A stretch of DNA of 17,393 nucleotides from the NCBI GenBank assembly GCA_964387485.1, contig CAYLWV010000030.1:1-17393 (forward strand). The letters are read 5' to 3'. The notes beneath the pieces are model-generated. The model saw only the letters and a list, made by a program, of their open reading frames with translations. It made no database searches and was not told where the DNA came from. Made by a program: the position numbers and the translations under genes. Below, piece by piece: positions 14,349 to 17,393 of this stretch. Numbering within the stretch: the stretch's first letter is position 1; each line of letters starts with the position of its first letter. Source of the DNA: Fluviibacter sp964387485 (GTDB taxonomy: Bacteria; Pseudomonadota; Gammaproteobacteria; Burkholderiales; Rhodocyclaceae).

Positions 14349-14591
14349 CTACTTGAAAAAAGCCGGCTTCAGATCACGCGGTAACTGCTTCAGAGCCCAC
14401 TCGGCCCGTGACGCGCTGGCCCGATCCGGATACTCGGCCTGCGCCACAACGCGTAGCGGCGGATTCGCCCGGGTGTAACGCGCCCCCTTACCCTGCTGAT
14501 GGGCGCTAAAACGAGCCGCCACATCGGTGGTAATGCCGGCATAATAAGCGCCATTCGTGCATTCCAGCAGATAGAGGAACCAGGGCTTCAT
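14349..14591 (-). CDS. GIY-YIG nuclease superfamily protein, YhbQ/UPF0213-like
   Basis: An 80-residue single-domain protein. The GIY element reads FLYLLECTNG and the YIG element YYAGIT; the expected catalytic residues of the superfamily are present: Tyr7, Tyr17, Arg27 and Glu64, with Arg27 inside the typical DVAARFSAHQQGKGARYTRAN segment. Members of this small family (YhbQ type) are thought to act on DNA, but the substrate is poorly known. It is on the shorter side for the family, ending soon after the glutamate helix. It lies 28 bases downstream of the yaeQ-like gene on the same strand and probably shares its mRNA. It converges with rmuC across a 56-base gap with no clear terminator. Confidence 0.9.
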   Translation of the reverse strand: MKPWFLYLLECTNGAYYAGITTDVAARFSAHQQGKGARYTRANPPLRVVAQAEYPDRASASRAEWALKQLPRDLKPAFFK

Positions 14592-14619
14592 CGGGGCATG
14601 CCGAGTCGATTTGGAGTAC

Positions 14620-15156
14620 CTACGCCGCCGGTGTCATCAGCACACGCGGCGTGACAGCCCCCTCGGCCAGATACAGCATGCCTTCCTGAATTGTCCAGGA
14701 TAGCTTCATGGTCCGGCTGGCCGCGGCTACCAACTGGGCGCTATCCTCTGGCGAGACATGCAGCACCGTCAGATTCTCATAGCGCGACAATACAGGCGCA
14801 TTTTGTTGCCACCACAAATCCGCCTGACGTGCACCATAGGTCAACACGACCACCTGATCCGCGCGGCTACAGGCTTTTTTAATGCGAGCTTCATCCGGCA
14901 GGCCCACGTCGATCCAGCGGCGCATCACGCCACCGGGATCAATCTCCCACAATGCCGCGTCTTCTTCGTTCGATAAACCGCGTCCGAAACGCAGGTCTTC
15001 AGACGCATAGAGTACAAACCCCAGCAATCGCATCATGACCCGCTCCATCGTCTCCGACGGGTGCTGGGCAATAGTCAGGGCGTAATCTCCGAAGTGATTG
15101 CGATCCAGATCCGCCAACTGCAGATCAGCCTTGAAAACGGTTGCTTTGAGTGCCAT
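14620..15156 (-). CDS. yaeQ: YaeQ family protein
   Basis: A 178-residue protein matching YaeQ in length and sequence: MALKATVFKADLQLADLDRNHF at the start, then ALTIAQHPSETMERVMMRLLGFVLYASEDLRFGRGLS, the EIDPGGVMRRWIDVGLPDEARIKKACSRA block and VVVLTYG. The YaeQ fold is a variant of the PD-(D/E)XK nuclease fold, and members were once reported as suppressors of an rfaH mutant, a link that was later questioned; the function remains unknown. GGATAGGA just before the ATG supports the start. The gene is followed by the GIY-YIG gene on the same strand and diverges from the methyltransferase gene. Confidence 0.92.
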   Translation of the reverse strand: MALKATVFKADLQLADLDRNHFGDYALTIAQHPSETMERVMMRLLGFVLYASEDLRFGRGLSNEEDAALWEIDPGGVMRRWIDVGLPDEARIKKACSRADQVVVLTYGARQADLWWQQNAPVLSRYENLTVLHVSPEDSAQLVAAASRTMKLSWTIQEGMLYLAEGAVTPRVLMTPAA

Positions 15157-15226
15157 GGTTCCTATCCGAAAGGCAGAAGGCTACGCGTAACTGCCGTGTC
15201 TGCCAAATAACGCACAATGCCGCTGC

Positions 15227-15255
15227 CTGACCATGCGACTTAATCCCGCTACAAT
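15227..15255 (+). promoter_or_regulatory. Sigma-70-like promoter of the methyltransferase gene
   Basis: A -35 candidate CTGACC (15227-15232) and a -10 candidate TACAAT (15250-15255) are separated by exactly 17 bases. A start 6-8 bases beyond the -10 falls at about 15261-15263, which is the ATG itself. The predicted mRNA would then have no leader, and indeed no Shine-Dalgarno is seen before the ATG. Confidence 0.5.
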
Positions 15256-15260
15256 GCGGC

Positions 15261-16433
15261 ATGTCGTTTGTTACGCCACCGATCATCCACTGGCAGGACA
15301 CCACCCTGCCAGACCTGCCAGCACAGCCCCACCAAGCCCGCTGGATCTCCGAAGCCGGCTTGCCTCCGCCTGACCGGGTTGTCATCGCCAACGACACCCT
15401 CTCGGCCGACGCTGCATTCAAACTCATTCAGTCGGGCACGGCCCTGCTCTGGCAAGGGGATTATCCGAATGCACGCCACCTGCTTCAGGCACTGGTGCGT
15501 CGCGTGGATCGGCCGGCCCGCAATGCGCCGGCCCCCGCCAAAACGGCTCACGAAGCCTTTGAACGGCACCGCGCCACACAAGGACGTCGCGCCACGCTCC
15601 TGGCTCACCTGCTCGTACCGCTAACCACCGACTACCGCTTGCCACTTCGGCGCGGGCAGGACGTACGCGATGCCTGCATCGCTGCCCTCGGCCCGATAAA
15701 CCCGAATGCCGGCGATGCTGTCATATCGCTGCGCGGCCTTCTGGCACTGGTGAGCGCTTACGAATGGCGTAAAAAAGGGGCCTGGGTGCCTGCGCTGGAT
15801 GCCCGTATTCACCCGCATTTCAGCGTGTTCTCCCCGGTTCGCGGCGAATATGTGGATCTGGTGGCCAATGCCCCGCTACCGCAGCCCTGCAACGAAGCCT
15901 GGGATATCGGCACCGGTTCGGGTGTGCTGACCTGCCTGCTGGCCAAACGCGGTATCCCGCAGGTGATTGGTACCGACCTCTCGCAACGGGCGCTCGCCTG
16001 TGCCCAGGATAATGTACAGCGGCTCGGCTATACCGATCAGGTCACTCTGATGGCGGCCGACTTGTTTCCTAGCGGCCGCCCGCCCGCCGATCTGATTGTC
16101 TGCAATCCGCCCTGGGTACCCGCCCACCCGACGTCACCCGTGGAAGCCGCCGTCTACGACCCCGATTCTCAGATGCTCAAAGCTTTTCTCGCCGGCGCTG
16201 GCCAATATCTAAGCCCGCAGGGCGAAATCTGGCTGATCCTGTCGGACATCGCCGAGCATCTGGGTTTACGTGGCCGGGCTGAATTGCTCGACTGGATGAC
16301 TGCCGGCGGTCTACAAGTGATTGACCGGCTGGAAACCCGGCCCCATCACCCCAAAACCCGTAACAACACTGATGCACTGCACCAAGCCCGCTCGGCTGAA
16401 ATCACTGCCCTGTGGCGGCTAAAAAAAGCCTGA
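15261..16433 (+). CDS. Class I SAM-dependent methyltransferase with N-terminal extension
   Basis: A 390-residue protein. The C-terminal half is a Rossmann-type methyltransferase: SAM-binding DIGTGSGVLTCLLAKRG (Asp215 to Gly221 at its core), GTDLSQRALACAQDNVQRLG for the ribose-binding acidic residue, and VCNPPWVP (Asn282-Trp285), the NPPW/NPPY motif used to methylate amino groups in DNA bases, rRNA bases or glutamine side chains. This resembles the methyltransferase-small (MTS) and HemK/RsmC groups. The first 190 or so residues are a distinct region with no motif I recognise (QGRRATLLAHLLVPLTTDY and SAYEWRKKGAWVPALDARIHPHFSVFSPVRGEY are recognisable blocks), possibly a substrate-recognition domain. 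The target is unknown. The gene diverges from yaeQ and is monocistronic in appearance. Confidence 0.87.
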   Translation: MSFVTPPIIHWQDTTLPDLPAQPHQARWISEAGLPPPDRVVIANDTLSADAAFKLIQSGTALLWQGDYPNARHLLQALVRRVDRPARNAPAPAKTAHEAFERHRATQGRRATLLAHLLVPLTTDYRLPLRRGQDVRDACIAALGPINPNAGDAVISLRGLLALVSAYEWRKKGAWVPALDARIHPHFSVFSPVRGEYVDLVANAPLPQPCNEAWDIGTGSGVLTCLLAKRGIPQVIGTDLSQRALACAQDNVQRLGYTDQVTLMAADLFPSGRPPADLIVCNPPWVPAHPTSPVEAAVYDPDSQMLKAFLAGAGQYLSPQGEIWLILSDIAEHLGLRGRAELLDWMTAGGLQVIDRLETRPHHPKTRNNTDALHQARSAEITALWRLKKA

Positions 16434-16471
16434 AAAACGCGTAGAAATAAGACGATTAAGAACTTGAAGCA

Positions 16472-16500
16472 TTGACGAGCAAGGCTCCGGTGCGGATACT
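16472..16500 (+). promoter_or_regulatory. Candidate promoter of icd
   Basis: TTGACG (16472-16477, 5 of 6 to the -35 consensus) and GATACT (16495-16500, 4 of 6 to the -10 consensus) are spaced by 17 bases in the 152-base gap before icd. A start near 16507 would give a leader of about 80 bases ending in a strong AAGGGG ribosome-binding site at 16575-16580. Confidence 0.45.
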
Positions 16501-16532
16501 CATAAATTCGCCGGATTAACCAAAAGGCAATC

Positions 16533-16553
16533 AAAAAAGCTCGCACAACGAGC
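16533..16553 (-). terminator. Intrinsic terminator reading on the minus strand
   Basis: On the minus strand GCTCG-TTGTG-CGAGC is followed by TTTTTT and then GA. The stem is short (5 bp, extendable by weak pairs). It points away from icd toward the methyltransferase gene and would stop antisense transcription leaving icd; as part of the icd leader it would form the same hairpin without a U-run. Confidence 0.4.
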
Positions 16554-16585
16554 CCACCATAACTACTTGAATTCAAGGGGACACC

Positions 16586-17393
16586 ATGGCTGACAAGAAG
16601 TCGAAGATTATCTACACGCTCACAGACGAAGCACCGCTACTCGCAACCTGTGCCTTCCTGCCGATCATCCGCACCTTTACGGAACCGGCCGGTATCGAAA
16701 TCGTGAAGAGCGACATCTCGGTTTCTGCCCGTGTCCTCGCCGAGTTTTCCGAATTCCTGAAAGACGACCAGAAGGTTCCCGACAATCTGGCCGAACTGGG
16801 CCAGCTGACACTGCAGCCGGACACCAACATCATCAAGCTGCCGAACATCAGCGCCTCCGTGGCCCAGCTGAAGGCCTGCGTCAAGGAACTGCAAGCCAAG
16901 GGCTACAGCATTCCGAACTACCCAGAAGACCCCAAGAGCGAAGAAGAAAAGAGCATTGCCAAGCGCTACGGCAAGTGCCTGGGTTCAGCAGTGAACCCGG
17001 TGCTGCGCGAAGGGAACTCTGATCGCCGCGCCCCGCAGGCCGTCAAAAACTTTGCTAAGAAGCATCCGCACTCGATGGGTGTATGGAACCAGTGGTCGCA
17101 ATCACACGTATCGCACATGCACGGTGGTGACTTCTACCACGGTGAAAAATCGATGACCCTGGACAAAGCCCGCAACGTCCGTATGGAACTGATCGCCAAG
17201 GGCGGCAAAGCCACGGTCCTGAAAGAAAAGGTTGCACTGAAGGCTGGTGAAATCATCGATTCGATGTTCATGAGCAAAAAGGCACTGTGCAAGTTCTACG
17301 AACAGGAAATGGAAGACTGCCGCAAGGCCGGTATCCTCTTCTCGCTGCACGTGAAGGCCACCATGATGAAGGTCTCGCACCCGATCGTGTTTG
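16586..17393 (+). CDS. icd: Monomeric NADP-dependent isocitrate dehydrogenase, N-terminal part
   Basis: The first 269 residues are present and the frame runs off the window; the family is about 740 residues long, so roughly two thirds is missing. The enzyme oxidises isocitrate to 2-oxoglutarate in the TCA cycle, making NADPH. The N-terminus KIIYTLTDEAPLLATCAFLPIIRTF and the segments NIIKLPNISASVAQLK, GSAVNPVLREGNSDRRAP and KKHPHSMGVW match the monomeric (IDH-II) type rather than the dimeric one. SAVNPVLREGNSDRR contains the isocitrate-binding Ser, Asn and Arg residues known from the Azotobacter enzyme, and VKATMMKVSHP contains the conserved catalytic lysine region. The ATG is preceded by AAGGGG with a 5-base spacer. 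Codon use looks strongly biased (CTG, AAG, GGC), as in a highly expressed gene. Confidence 0.96.
   Translation, partial: MADKKSKIIYTLTDEAPLLATCAFLPIIRTFTEPAGIEIVKSDISVSARVLAEFSEFLKDDQKVPDNLAELGQLTLQPDTNIIKLPNISASVAQLKACVKELQAKGYSIPNYPEDPKSEEEKSIAKRYGKCLGSAVNPVLREGNSDRRAPQAVKNFAKKHPHSMGVWNQWSQSHVSHMHGGDFYHGEKSMTLDKARNVRMELIAKGGKATVLKEKVALKAGEIIDSMFMSKKALCKFYEQEMEDCRKAGILFSLHVKATMMKVSHPIVF

Overview
The window is 17.4 kb of ordinary-looking bacterial chromosome. High GC, a PHA-granule phasin, a monomeric NADP isocitrate dehydrogenase, YaeQ and a GlmS of the proteobacterial type point to a proteobacterium. A betaproteobacterium, possibly of the Neisseriales, is my best guess, but the sequence does not prove the order. 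I see no rRNA, tRNA, CRISPR array, transposase, integrase, phage gene or plasmid function. Gene density is high and no stretch over 300 bases lacks a gene. Both ends cut through genes: an OFA-type MFS transporter at the left and the isocitrate dehydrogenase gene at the right.

Left part (1-2690). The MFS gene ends at a strong bidirectional-looking terminator. A compositionally different patch follows, with visibly lower GC than its neighbours: a LysE/RhtB-type exporter (-), a divergent AsnC/Lrp-type regulator (+) and a PaiB-like FMN-binding protein (-). The regulator probably senses an amino acid, controls the exporter and represses itself. Its apparent -10 box lies inside an inverted repeat built from the same half-site that is found in front of the exporter.

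Middle part (2690-10230). glmS (-) and cysK (+) diverge around a perfect 18-bp palindrome. cysK ends at a strong hairpin terminator facing a phasin gene (-). Next come a DUF2237 gene (-), a DUF423 membrane protein (+) whose 3' end overlaps that of an EamA/DMT transporter (-), and, only 22 bp away and divergent, an alpha/beta-hydrolase gene (+) coupled by an ATGA overlap to an MFS transporter gene (+).

Right part (10230-17393). A small secreted protein (-) and a Cys-rich lipoprotein (+) diverge around another palindrome. The lipoprotein gene leads a tight run with an ABC-F ATPase of the YheS type and rmuC. A GIY-YIG protein and YaeQ follow on the minus strand. A SAM-dependent methyltransferase gene (+), possibly transcribed without a leader, and the start of icd close the window.

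I did not find a convincing undescribed multi-gene system. The points most worth a second look are regulatory or small: the Lrp/LysE operator layout, the two palindromes, the Cys-rich lipoprotein, the possible leaderless methyltransferase mRNA, and the clustering of three nuclease-fold proteins (RmuC, GIY-YIG, YaeQ).
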